DNA of 6,539 nt. It comes from Maribacter sp. (lineage in GTDB: Bacteria; Bacteroidota; Bacteroidia; Flavobacteriales; Flavobacteriaceae). The notes under the pieces were generated by a model. That model saw nothing but the letters and a program-made list of their open reading frames with translations. It did no database searches and was not told the origin of the DNA. How positions within the stretch are numbered: the stretch's first letter is position 1; each line of letters begins with the position of its first letter. Location: the NCBI GenBank assembly GCA_030730545.1, contig JANQUX010000207.1, positions 1 to 6,539 of the forward strand. Reading direction: 5' to 3'. Below, in pieces: positions 1 through 5,716 of this stretch. Made by a program: the position numbers and the translations under genes.

Positions 1-7
1 GTTTTGC

Positions 8-23
8 AGTGTTAAATAACACT
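8..23. promoter_or_regulatory. 16-bp palindrome, possible operator upstream of the lipoprotein gene
   Basis: AGTGTTAAATAACACT is a perfect inverted repeat with 7-bp arms (8-14 and 17-23) around a 2-bp AA spacer, ending 7 bp before the ATG at 31. A 2-bp spacer is too short for a stable RNA hairpin of the full stem, so a dimeric repressor or activator site is the more natural reading. Just before it, GTTTTG at 1-6 could be the end of a Bacteroidota -7 element (TAnnTTTG) whose first two bases lie outside the window. If so, the palindrome would cover the transcription start. The palindrome is seen directly; the operator role is inference. Confidence 0.45.
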
Positions 24-30
24 ATATAAA

Positions 31-1494
31 ATGAACATTATGAAATCTAAATTAATAGCATTAAGTCTTTTTACAATGGCAGTAGCTAGTTGTAACACTG
101 ATGATAAAAAAGTAGAAACAGTTTTAGAAGTAACTAGTTTTAATTTAAAAACCACGGCAAGTGAATTAGAATTCAATACCCTAGATGCTGAAATAGAAGA
201 GACTTTTACAAATAAACAACCTGGTTATATTAGACGTCAAAGTGGTGTAGATGAACAAGGTAAGTATGTTGTATTGGTATATTGGAAATCACTTGCAGAT
301 GCCAAAGCGTCTATGGATAAGTTTATGAATGACCAATCTGTGGCTAGTTATGCTAATATGATTGAAGGTTCTACCATGAAAATGTCTCGTTTCTCCATCA
401 CAGATAAATTTACGGCAGCCAATAGCACGTTTACCGAGGTAATGACTTTCAACACAAAAGAAGGTACTGATTTAAAAGCTTTCAATAAAATAAATAAAAG
501 TGTTGGTCCAAAGTTTACGGAAAAACAAAAAGGCTTTTTACAACGTATTACGGGATACAATGACTCTGGTGAACAAGTAGCAGTCGTTTATTGGGATACA
601 AAAGCAAATTCAGATGCTGTAATCAATGATTTCATGAATGCACCCGTAGCCAAAGAGTTTATGGGAATGATGGATCAGTCTACTATAGATATGATGAGAT
701 TCCAATCTTTATCTTCTTTGAAAAACGTAACGCTATCAAATAAGGATAAAGTAGTTGCTTTGTTAAACAGCTTTAATACAGGTGATCAAACTCCAATTTC
801 TTACATAAATCCAAACAAATACATTCAACACAACTTAGGTGTTGCAAATGGTTTACAAGGTTTTGGAGAATTAATGCAACATGCTCCAGAAGGCGGATTT
901 AAAGCAAACGTTGTTCGTGCGTTTCAAGATGGTGATTATGTTTTTGCACAAACAGAATATGATTTCTTCGGACCAAAAGCTGCATTTGATATTTTTCGTT
1001 TTGAAGACGGATTAATTGTTGAGCACTGGGATAATCTTTTAGAGGTTCAAAAACCAAACCCAAGTGGTCATACTCAGTTTGATGGTGCAACTGCACTTAC
1101 AGATTTAGACAAGACTGAAGCTAATAAAGCAGTAGTTAGAGGATTTATTGAAGATGTTTTGTTAAATCATCAAATGGATAAAGTAGCTAGCTACATCAAT
1201 CCTAAAGAATATGTACAACACAACCCTGCAGTTGCAGACGGTTTAGAAGGTTTTGGAGCTGCAATGAAGTACTTCGCAGAAAACGGATTAGTAATGGAGT
1301 ATGATAATCTTCATATGGTCTTAGGTCAAGGGAACTTTGTATTAAGTATAAGTGAAGGAAAATTTGGAAAAGGAGACCATACGGCATATTATGATTTGTT
1401 CAGACTAGAAAACGGATTAATAGTTGAGCACTGGGATGTGATAGCTACTATTCGTGCAAAATCTGATTGGAAGAATACAAACGGTAAATTCTAA
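31..1494 (+). CDS. Predicted lipoprotein with two ABM-like and two SnoaL/NTF2-like domains
   Basis: A 487-residue protein with a lipoprotein signal peptide: K5/K7, a hydrophobic stretch at about 8-20, and lipobox VASC with the lipidated Cys at 21. The residues after it, NTDDKK, resemble the Bacteroidota surface-export signal, so it may sit on the outer face of the outer membrane (inference). Residues ~30-124 and ~133-227 are two related ABM-like (antibiotic biosynthesis monooxygenase, dimeric alpha/beta barrel) modules. Each has a K-Q-x-G-[YF]-[IL]-x-R motif, then VYW, then MxRF. Residues ~236-340 and ~362-475 are two related SnoaL/NTF2-like modules sharing SYINP, QHN, G-L-x-G-F-G and GLIVEHWD; they resemble the group described as SnoaL-like aldol-condensation enzymes. 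Neither activity can be confirmed, and either pair could simply bind small hydrophobic compounds. A second in-frame ATG at 40 (M4) is equally plausible as start and leaves a more typical signal peptide. There is no strong ribosome binding site, only an A-rich leader. The gene is probably monocistronic, given the hairpin behind it. Confidence 0.85.
   Translation: MNIMKSKLIALSLFTMAVASCNTDDKKVETVLEVTSFNLKTTASELEFNTLDAEIEETFTNKQPGYIRRQSGVDEQGKYVVLVYWKSLADAKASMDKFMNDQSVASYANMIEGSTMKMSRFSITDKFTAANSTFTEVMTFNTKEGTDLKAFNKINKSVGPKFTEKQKGFLQRITGYNDSGEQVAVVYWDTKANSDAVINDFMNAPVAKEFMGMMDQSTIDMMRFQSLSSLKNVTLSNKDKVVALLNSFNTGDQTPISYINPNKYIQHNLGVANGLQGFGELMQHAPEGGFKANVVRAFQDGDYVFAQTEYDFFGPKAAFDIFRFEDGLIVEHWDNLLEVQKPNPSGHTQFDGATALTDLDKTEANKAVVRGFIEDVLLNHQMDKVASYINPKEYVQHNPAVADGLEGFGAAMKYFAENGLVMEYDNLHMVLGQGNFVLSISEGKFGKGDHTAYYDLFRLENGLIVEHWDVIATIRAKSDWKNTNGKF
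118..711 (+). repeat. Tandem ABM-like module duplication inside the lipoprotein
   Basis: Residues ~30-124 (118-402) and ~133-227 (427-711) align over their whole length. Both contain a KQxG[YF][IL]xR motif (63-69 and 166-172), a G-x-x-x-x-G turn, VYW (83-85 and 186-188), a D-x-F-M-N motif (96-100 and 199-203) and a closing MxRF (118-121 and 221-224). ABM-fold proteins normally form a barrel from two chains, so a tandem pair could build the barrel within one chain (inference). Boundaries are approximate. Confidence 0.7.
736..1455 (+). repeat. Tandem SnoaL/NTF2-like module duplication inside the lipoprotein
   Basis: Residues ~236-340 and ~362-475 are clear copies of each other: SYINP-N/K-K/E-Y-I/V-QHN, then V-A-N/D-G-L-Q/E-GFG, and finally F-R-F/L-E-D/N-GLIVEHWD. 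The similarity remains at the DNA level: 1007-1032 and 1412-1437 match at 25 of 26 bases, which suggests a fairly recent duplication or strong constraint on this stretch. The second copy carries a few extra residues before the DLF strand. NTF2-like folds usually dimerise, so the pair may act as a covalent pseudo-dimer (inference). Confidence 0.75.
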
Positions 1495-1511
1495 ATAGTA
1501 AAACTGAATCA

Positions 1512-1545
1512 AGAAGGAATATCTTTTGTCACTGGTATTCCTTCT
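1512..1545 (+). terminator. Hairpin after the lipoprotein gene, probable terminator
   Basis: A perfect 10-bp stem, AGAAGGAATA (1512-1521) with TATTCCTTCT (1536-1545), around a 14-nt loop, lies 17 bp after the lipoprotein stop. It is followed by AATTTTAAAAAAAAT, so the T run on the + strand is short. On the - strand the hairpin would be preceded, not followed, by the T run, so it faces the + direction. The downstream methyltransferase ATG is only 18 bp away. The hairpin is therefore either a partial terminator between two genes or an attenuator-like element in the methyltransferase leader. Confidence 0.6.
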
Positions 1546-1563
1546 AATTTTAAAAAAAATAAT

Positions 1564-2190
1564 ATGATAACAGCAGCGAATAACCCTATTACAGCCACTT
1601 TGTTAGATTTATTTATTGATGCTAAAAACGATAAAGTAAGAATTATAAAAGGTTTGGTCAAGAGTATAGTTAGACAAATGCAACCGGAAGATTTTAAACA
1701 TGCATATCTCTCCATATCAGAAGAACAAGGCTTGTTTTTAGTAGATTTAATACAAAAAAATAACCTTAAGAATGTGGTGGAATTCGGAACATCATTTGGT
1801 ATCTCTACCCTTTTTTTAGCACAAGGTGTTTTAAAGACGAAAGGCAGAATTATTACAACCGAGTTAATTGCTTCAAAGGCTGAAAAGGCTATGGAGAATT
1901 TTAAGAAAGCGGAAGTATCCAATATCATCGATGTAAGAATTGGTGATGCCATGCAAACTTTACAAAATCATAAGGAGCCTATAGATTTATTATTTTTAGA
2001 TGGATGGAAGAATTTATATCAACCCCTATTTAATATGCTAGAGTCAAATTTTCACACCAACACCATAATTTATGTTGATAATGCCAATATGACCGAATCT
2101 CGTGCATTTTTAACAGCAGTAGGTCAAAATGATAAATACACCCTAGAAAGTATATTTGACGGTAAAGTTGTATTAATTAGAATTAAGTAA
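1564..2190 (+). CDS. Class I SAM-dependent methyltransferase, O-methyltransferase-like
   Basis: A 208-residue cytoplasmic protein with a Rossmann-type methyltransferase core, predicted to move the methyl group of S-adenosylmethionine to a small molecule. Visible motifs: glycine-rich motif I V-E-F-G-T-S-F-G (72-79); acidic E100 at the end of strand 2 (ITTE), which normally binds the SAM ribose; a G-D-A turn (127-129); L-F-L-D-G-W-K (143-149); and Y-V-D-N-A (170-174). The pairing of the Asp in LFLDGWK with the later DN is typical of the COMT/YrrM-like O-methyltransferase group, where such acids can hold a divalent metal. About 65 N-terminal residues form a helical cap likely to shape the acceptor site. 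Length is normal for the family. The ATG is preceded by an A-rich run (TTTTAAAAAAAATAAT) and no Shine-Dalgarno sequence. It is the first gene of a closely spaced four-gene run. The acceptor is unknown; a phenol or catechol is a family-based guess. Confidence 0.85.
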   Translation: MITAANNPITATLLDLFIDAKNDKVRIIKGLVKSIVRQMQPEDFKHAYLSISEEQGLFLVDLIQKNNLKNVVEFGTSFGISTLFLAQGVLKTKGRIITTELIASKAEKAMENFKKAEVSNIIDVRIGDAMQTLQNHKEPIDLLFLDGWKNLYQPLFNMLESNFHTNTIIYVDNANMTESRAFLTAVGQNDKYTLESIFDGKVVLIRIK

Positions 2191-2197
2191 TAAGATT

Positions 2198-2395
2198 ATG
2201 AGCCAAGTAGCAAATTGCCCAATATGTGGTAGTAAATCGAAAATAAAAGAGGCTGACGGTCAAACGGTTTATACAGCTGTACAAGATGAAGAAGCCTTTA
2301 AAAAAATAGGCCAATTAAAGAAAGTTATGGAAAAGTTCAAAGCAAAATCTGAAGCTTTGGAAATAGAATTGAATGAATTAAAAGCTTCATTATAA
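2198..2395 (+). CDS. Small CPxC-motif protein with C-terminal coiled coil
   Basis: A 65-residue protein that I do not recognise as a named family. It begins with a half zinc-knuckle, C7-P-I-C10-G, the only two cysteines in the protein. Residues ~32-63 are a charged Lys/Glu-rich segment with heptad-spaced hydrophobics (about I37, L40, V43, M44, F47), probably a coiled coil. With only one CxxC per chain, metal binding would need a dimer or a partner protein; a thiol redox role is the other possibility. It starts 7 bp after the methyltransferase stop and ends one base before the next ATG, so it is almost certainly translated as part of the operon. Its position between genes and its lysine-rich, flavobacterial-type codon use argue that it is real. 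Confidence 0.75.
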   Translation: MSQVANCPICGSKSKIKEADGQTVYTAVQDEEAFKKIGQLKKVMEKFKAKSEALEIELNELKASL

Positions 2396-2396
2396 T

Positions 2397-3023
2397 ATGG
2401 CATTTTTAAAGAAAAATTATGGTTGGATGATTGTTGCTATTTTGGCAATTCTTCCATTATTCATTTTAAGCAATATGTTTAAAATTGATATTACCAATGG
2501 CTTCCATTTATCATTGGTAGATAACGGTGGTAAAGAAGGTTTGTCTACCCTAGAAATGTTATACCATATTACAGGTGAATTTGCTATTCGATGGATGACT
2601 GCTGTACTAACCTGCACGCCATTTTTTATACTATTCGGTGTCACTAATCTATTTGTTAGACAAGCAATGGGTATTGCTACTGCACTATGGAGTCTATTAC
2701 ACTTTATTATATTTATTTGGGCAGAAGGCTTTTTAGAAACGTTTACCCAAGTAAATTACGTAGCAGGTTTTATAGCTGTTTTAATTTTAATTCCGTTGTT
2801 ATTCACTTCTAATAGAAAATGGATGAAAAAGCTAAAAGCCACATGGAAAAAGCTTCAGAGTTGGGCATATGCCGCCATTGTACTTAGTCTTTTACATGTT
2901 GCCATTTTAGAAAAAACCTGGATCATATATGCCGTAATTGTGGGGTTAGGTTTTATCATTAGAATACCCGTTATAAAAGAGAAATTCATCAATAGAAGAA
3001 AAAACAAAGCAACTGTAGCTTAA
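2397..3023 (+). CDS. MsrQ/YedZ-like haem-binding membrane protein (ferric reductase-like domain)
   Basis: A 208-residue inner-membrane protein with about six hydrophobic segments (roughly 10-27, 66-84, 92-111, 119-136, 156-171, 174-190) and a basic C-terminal tail. It resembles MsrQ (YedZ), the b-haem quinol-oxidising partner of the periplasmic methionine sulfoxide reductase MsrP. Similarities are H57-x-TG before segment 2, the R-W-M-T-A-V-L-T-C-T-P pattern, H102 in LLHF and H167 in LLHV. From memory, E. coli MsrQ uses His91, His151 and His164. The 13-residue spacing of the last two is kept here, but the middle position is Q154 (KKLQSW), so one ligand is lost. No MsrP gene is in the window. 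It starts one base after the small CPxC gene, which points to translational coupling. Likely role: membrane electron transfer to an unknown acceptor; this is inference from family. Confidence 0.7.
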   Translation: MAFLKKNYGWMIVAILAILPLFILSNMFKIDITNGFHLSLVDNGGKEGLSTLEMLYHITGEFAIRWMTAVLTCTPFFILFGVTNLFVRQAMGIATALWSLLHFIIFIWAEGFLETFTQVNYVAGFIAVLILIPLLFTSNRKWMKKLKATWKKLQSWAYAAIVLSLLHVAILEKTWIIYAVIVGLGFIIRIPVIKEKFINRRKNKATVA

Positions 3024-3040
3024 GATAAATATAAAATCAA

Positions 3041-3898
3041 ATGAAAATAGCAGTAACATCAGCCAGTGGAAAATTAGGTGCATCTATTGTAAAACACTTA
3101 ATTAACTTAATAGGAAAAGAGAATGTAATAGGTATTGCCAGAACTGTAGAAAAGGCAACCTATTTAGGGGTAGAAATTAGAAAAGGAGATTATAATAGTC
3201 GTGAAGATTTTAATTCAGCATTACAAGGTGTAGACGCCGTTCTTTTGGTTTCTGGAATGGACGAACCTCAAAAAAGAATCCAACAACATAGAAATGTCAT
3301 AGAATCTGCAAAACAAAATGGCGTTAAAAAAATAGTATATACGAGCATTGTTGGTGATGAAGATAAAAACGCTTTTAGCCCTATAGTAAAAAGCAACAGA
3401 CAAACAGAAAAAGACGTCCAGGCATCTGGACTGCAATGGGTAATTGGTAGAAACGGAATCTATATTGAGCCAGATTTGGAGTATTTGGATACTTATATTA
3501 AAGAAGGCAGAATAGAGAACTGTGCCGGACAAGGAAAATGCACCTACACTAGCAGAGAAGAATTAGGATACGCCTACGCCAAATTATTAATTGAAGATAA
3601 ACACAATGGTCAAGTATACAACTTGGTTGGTGAGCCAGTAACGCAAAGCGAATTGGCAGAAAATATCAATAAGGTGTATGGCACTAACCTTATCTACAAT
3701 TCGGTAACGGTTAACAATTATGCTGCAGATAGAAAAGCCGCTTTAGGAGATTTCATGGGTACCGTTATTGCGGGTATATATGAAGGGATAAAAGCTGGCG
3801 CTAACGATGTGCCGTCCGACTATGAAAAAGCTACGGGCAGGGCTCCTAAATCTCTTTTCGAGATGATTTCTGAGTTTAAGAACAACAGTAAAGCTTAA
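3041..3898 (+). CDS. NmrA-like / QOR2-type NAD(P)-binding oxidoreductase
   Basis: A 285-residue soluble protein of the atypical short-chain dehydrogenase group (NmrA-like, similar to QOR2-type NAD(P)H:quinone oxidoreductases). The dinucleotide-binding loop is at the N-terminus: V-T-S-A-S-G-K-L-G (5-13), a TGAxGxxG variant with Ser for the first Gly. It is followed by I-A-R (32-34) at the end of strand 2, often the NADPH-selecting basic residue, and G-D-Y (49-51). The motif V-Y-T-S-I (99-103) leads to the substrate region, with no Tyr-x-x-x-Lys catalytic pair of classical SDRs, as usual for NmrA-type proteins. The C-terminus has the family's S-D-Y-E-K-A-T-G-R-A-P-K-S-L pattern (259-272). It probably reduces quinones or related electrophiles with NADPH, though some relatives are only redox sensors. 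It follows the MsrQ-like gene by 17 bp and is the last gene of this block. The leader is A-rich (GATAAATATAAAATCAA). Confidence 0.8.
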   Translation: MKIAVTSASGKLGASIVKHLINLIGKENVIGIARTVEKATYLGVEIRKGDYNSREDFNSALQGVDAVLLVSGMDEPQKRIQQHRNVIESAKQNGVKKIVYTSIVGDEDKNAFSPIVKSNRQTEKDVQASGLQWVIGRNGIYIEPDLEYLDTYIKEGRIENCAGQGKCTYTSREELGYAYAKLLIEDKHNGQVYNLVGEPVTQSELAENINKVYGTNLIYNSVTVNNYAADRKAALGDFMGTVIAGIYEGIKAGANDVPSDYEKATGRAPKSLFEMISEFKNNSKA

Positions 3899-3954
3899 CC
3901 ATTTTCAAGAATTAGAGCATTTAATTTTGAGAGCAATTGACAATAGTATAAATG

Positions 3955-3984
3955 AAGCACCGAGAATATAAATTTTAGGTGCTT
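3955..3984 (+). terminator. Hairpin in the 112-bp gap, possible terminator of block 2
   Basis: AAGCACC (3955-3961) pairs with GGTGCTT (3978-3984) around a 16-nt AT-rich loop. The stem can extend outward with G-T pairs. The tail TTTGTTCATTAATT is only moderately T-rich, so termination may be incomplete. It lies 57 bp after the oxidoreductase stop and 27 bp before the next start. The rest of the 3899-4010 gap shows no coding potential and no convincing TTG / TAnnTTTG promoter, so the downstream genes could depend partly on read-through. Confidence 0.5.
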
Positions 3985-4010
3985 TGTTCATTAATTAAAA
4001 ACGAAACAAT

Positions 4011-4736
4011 ATGGGGTTGATGGAAACCATTATTAAAAAGGTTCTTGAAAAAGGGATTATTATAGAAAAAACAAAGCTATCAGGTTCAGTGTATAAAATA
4101 CGCATTCAGAATGATGGCATTGCTGATTATGATTTTGTGCCTGGGCATTTTTTAAGGTTAGGTGTAGGAATCGATCAAGATGAGATTTCTTTAAAAGACA
4201 AAGTAAGAAGTTATAGCGTTTGGGATATTGACAAAGAAAAAAACACTTTAGATATTGCGATTGCAAAACATAGCCAGGGTATAGGGGCTAAATGGGTAGA
4301 AACTTGCAAACCCAATGACACGGTATATTTTAAATGGAAAAAAGGGAAATTTCTTGTTGATGACTCCGCAGATAGTTATTTAATGATTGGCGATCTATCG
4401 GCACTATCACACTTGTATATCATCAATCGAAACCTACCGGATAACAAGCAGGTTAAGAGTTTAATTTACAGTCAACAAAGTAAAGATTTTTTTACAGATG
4501 TTGATGGTTTAAAACCTTTTGATTTTCATGTGATGAGTGAAAATCCATTTACAGAAATTATTCTAAAATTGAATAGTATCATTCCTGAAATGAAAGGCGA
4601 TTCTATGGTGTATATCGCTGGTGATAGTCGCGTTTGTATTGCGTTGACCAATTATTTCAGAAAAGAGTTGAATTGGAGTGCAAAACAAATTAAAACCAAA
4701 CCATTCTGGAATCCTGATAAAAAAGGATTGGAATAA
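4011..4736 (+). CDS. Siderophore-interacting-type FAD-binding reductase
   Basis: A 241-residue cytoplasmic flavoprotein of the siderophore-interacting protein (SIP) branch of the ferredoxin-NADP reductase superfamily. These use NAD(P)H or ferredoxin to reduce ferric siderophores. The FAD barrel spans about 1-115, with P-G-H-F-L-R-L (44-50), the flavin motif R-S-Y-S (66-69) in place of the usual RxYT, and D-I-A-I-A-K-H (81-87) followed by G-I-G-A-K-W (90-95). The nucleotide domain spans about 120-241, with M-I-G-D-L-S-A-L (125-132), Y-I-A-G-D-S-R (201-207) and the family's C-terminal K-P-F-W-N-P-D-K-K-G-L-E (230-241). Length is normal. A second ATG at 4020 (M4) is possible; the leader AATTAAAAACGAAACAAT is A-rich. 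No siderophore receptor or synthesis gene is near, and it sits with a nitrilase and an MDR reductase, so it may reduce a different substrate or supply reduced flavin (inference). Confidence 0.85.
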   Translation: MGLMETIIKKVLEKGIIIEKTKLSGSVYKIRIQNDGIADYDFVPGHFLRLGVGIDQDEISLKDKVRSYSVWDIDKEKNTLDIAIAKHSQGIGAKWVETCKPNDTVYFKWKKGKFLVDDSADSYLMIGDLSALSHLYIINRNLPDNKQVKSLIYSQQSKDFFTDVDGLKPFDFHVMSENPFTEIILKLNSIIPEMKGDSMVYIAGDSRVCIALTNYFRKELNWSAKQIKTKPFWNPDKKGLE

Positions 4737-4740
4737 TTGC

Positions 4741-4770
4741 CATATATTACAGGGTATATATGTAATACCC
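4741..4770 (+). promoter_or_regulatory. Overlapping, mutually exclusive inverted repeats abutting the nitrilase start
   Basis: The 34-bp gap between the SIP stop and the nitrilase ATG is almost entirely inverted repeats. Pair A: TATTACA (4745-4751) with TGTAATA (4761-4767), 9-bp spacer. Pair B: GGGTAT (4752-4757) with ATACCC (4765-4770), 7-bp loop, ending on the base before the ATG. Pair C: CATATAT (4741-4747) with ATATATG (4756-4762). A and B share bases and cannot form together. As RNA, B would place the start codon at the foot of a GC-clamped stem. As DNA, pair A looks like a dimeric regulator site. The repeats are seen directly; the switch or operator role is inference. Confidence 0.45.
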
Positions 4771-5715
4771 ATGAAAGTAAAAGTCTGCCTAATTCAAGAT
4801 AGTCCAGTTTTCTTTGATATCGAGAAAACTATCGATAAAATAGAAAGTCTGGTAAAAACCTATGCCAAGCAAGGGTGTGAGTTAATTGTGTTCCCGGAAT
4901 CCTTTATTCCTGGGTATCCAAGAGGGTTCTCTTTTGGTGCTGTTGTTGGTAGCAGATCCGATGAAGGCAGAAAACTCTATTCAGAATACCATAAAAATAG
5001 TCTCGATTTAGATGGTCAAGAGCTTCACAGACTAGTGAAACTTGCTAAAACAGAGAAAGTTTATTTGGTTATTGGTATCACTGAAAAGCAATCCAATAAT
5101 GGAAGTCTGTATTGTTCAATGCTCTACATCTCCCCTACTGACGGCTTTCTAGGTGTTCACCGAAAAATAAAACCTACAGGCAGTGAGCGTATCATTTGGA
5201 GTGAAGATGATGGGAAGTCCCTAGTGAGTTTCGATACTAAAATTGGAAAATTTGGCGGACTCATTTGTTGGGAGAATTATATGCCTTTGGCTAGAATGGC
5301 AATGTACCAAAAAGGTGTAGAAATATATATTGCACCTACTGCGGATTCAAGAGATGAATGGACATCTACCATGAAACATATTGCTTTAGAAGGCAGATGC
5401 TTTGTATTGGGTTGTAATCAGTATTATACAAAGACAATGTATCCAGAGAAATATCGGCAATTGGTAGAAAATGAACCTGAAAATTTATGTAGCGGTGGCA
5501 GTGTTATCGTTTCTCCTTTAGGTAAAGTTATTGCAGGTCCATTATTTGATGAAGCTGGTGCATTGGTAGCAGAAATAGATTTAGATGAAATAGTACATGC
5601 AAAGTTAGATTTTGATGTCAATGGTCATTACTCAAGAAATGATATTTTTGAGTTTAACGCCAATAATCAACCGGATATGAAGGTTGAAAAGAATCTTGAA
5701 TTAATGACTAATTAA
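4771..5715 (+). CDS. Nitrilase, NIT4-like branch
   Basis: A 314-residue cytoplasmic carbon-nitrogen hydrolase predicted to convert an organic nitrile to the carboxylic acid and ammonia. The catalytic set is complete: E43 in F-P-E-S-F, K132 in H-R-K-I-K-P, and the nucleophile C166 in I-C-W-E-N; E139 (SERIIW) matches the second conserved Glu. Nitrilase-branch signatures, as opposed to amidase or carbamoylase ones, are P-G-Y-P-R-G (47-52), C-W-E-N-Y-M-P-L (166-173), A-P-T-A-D-S-R-D (188-195), H-I-A-L-E-G-R-C (203-210) and G-G-S-V-I-V-S-P (242-249). The wording is close to plant NIT4-type enzymes (beta-cyanoalanine nitrilase) and their bacterial relatives, but substrate cannot be assigned. Family members form spiral oligomers. 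An upstream in-frame GTG at 4678 would add 31 residues unlike the family and overlap the SIP gene; the ATG at 4771 starts the first beta strand (VKVCLIQDSP) and is chosen. The next gene begins one base after its stop. Confidence 0.9.
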   Translation: MKVKVCLIQDSPVFFDIEKTIDKIESLVKTYAKQGCELIVFPESFIPGYPRGFSFGAVVGSRSDEGRKLYSEYHKNSLDLDGQELHRLVKLAKTEKVYLVIGITEKQSNNGSLYCSMLYISPTDGFLGVHRKIKPTGSERIIWSEDDGKSLVSFDTKIGKFGGLICWENYMPLARMAMYQKGVEIYIAPTADSRDEWTSTMKHIALEGRCFVLGCNQYYTKTMYPEKYRQLVENEPENLCSGGSVIVSPLGKVIAGPLFDEAGALVAEIDLDEIVHAKLDFDVNGHYSRNDIFEFNANNQPDMKVEKNLELMTN

Positions 5716-5716
5716 A

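Noticed and set aside
31..1494. Reading the ABM and SnoaL domains as proof of an antibiotic biosynthesis cluster
   Set aside because: No polyketide synthase, NRPS or tailoring cassette is present. These folds are widespread in general metabolism, and the family names alone do not show antibiotic production.
1509..1952. 147-codon open frame on the - strand opposite the methyltransferase
   Set aside because: It lies opposite a gene with clear methyltransferase motifs and shows no recognisable domain of its own. Its hydrophobic content reflects the reverse complement of AT-rich coding sequence.
2216..2230. CPICG motif as evidence for a complete zinc ribbon
   Set aside because: The protein has only these two cysteines and no histidines to complete a four-ligand site within one chain.
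3221..3532. 103-codon open frame on the - strand opposite the NmrA-like gene
   Set aside because: The + strand frame has full family motifs across this stretch. The antisense frame has no motif and no start context.
3899..4010. Promoter in the gap before the SIP gene
   Set aside because: TTG candidates (for example 3937-3939) and near matches to TAnnTTTG (3969-3976) are wrongly spaced (29 bp), so no promoter could be supported.
4678..4770. 31-codon N-terminal extension of the nitrilase from a GTG start
   Set aside because: It overlaps the conserved C-terminus of the SIP gene, has no family similarity, and reads through the inverted repeats. The ATG at 4771 opens directly on the first conserved nitrilase strand.
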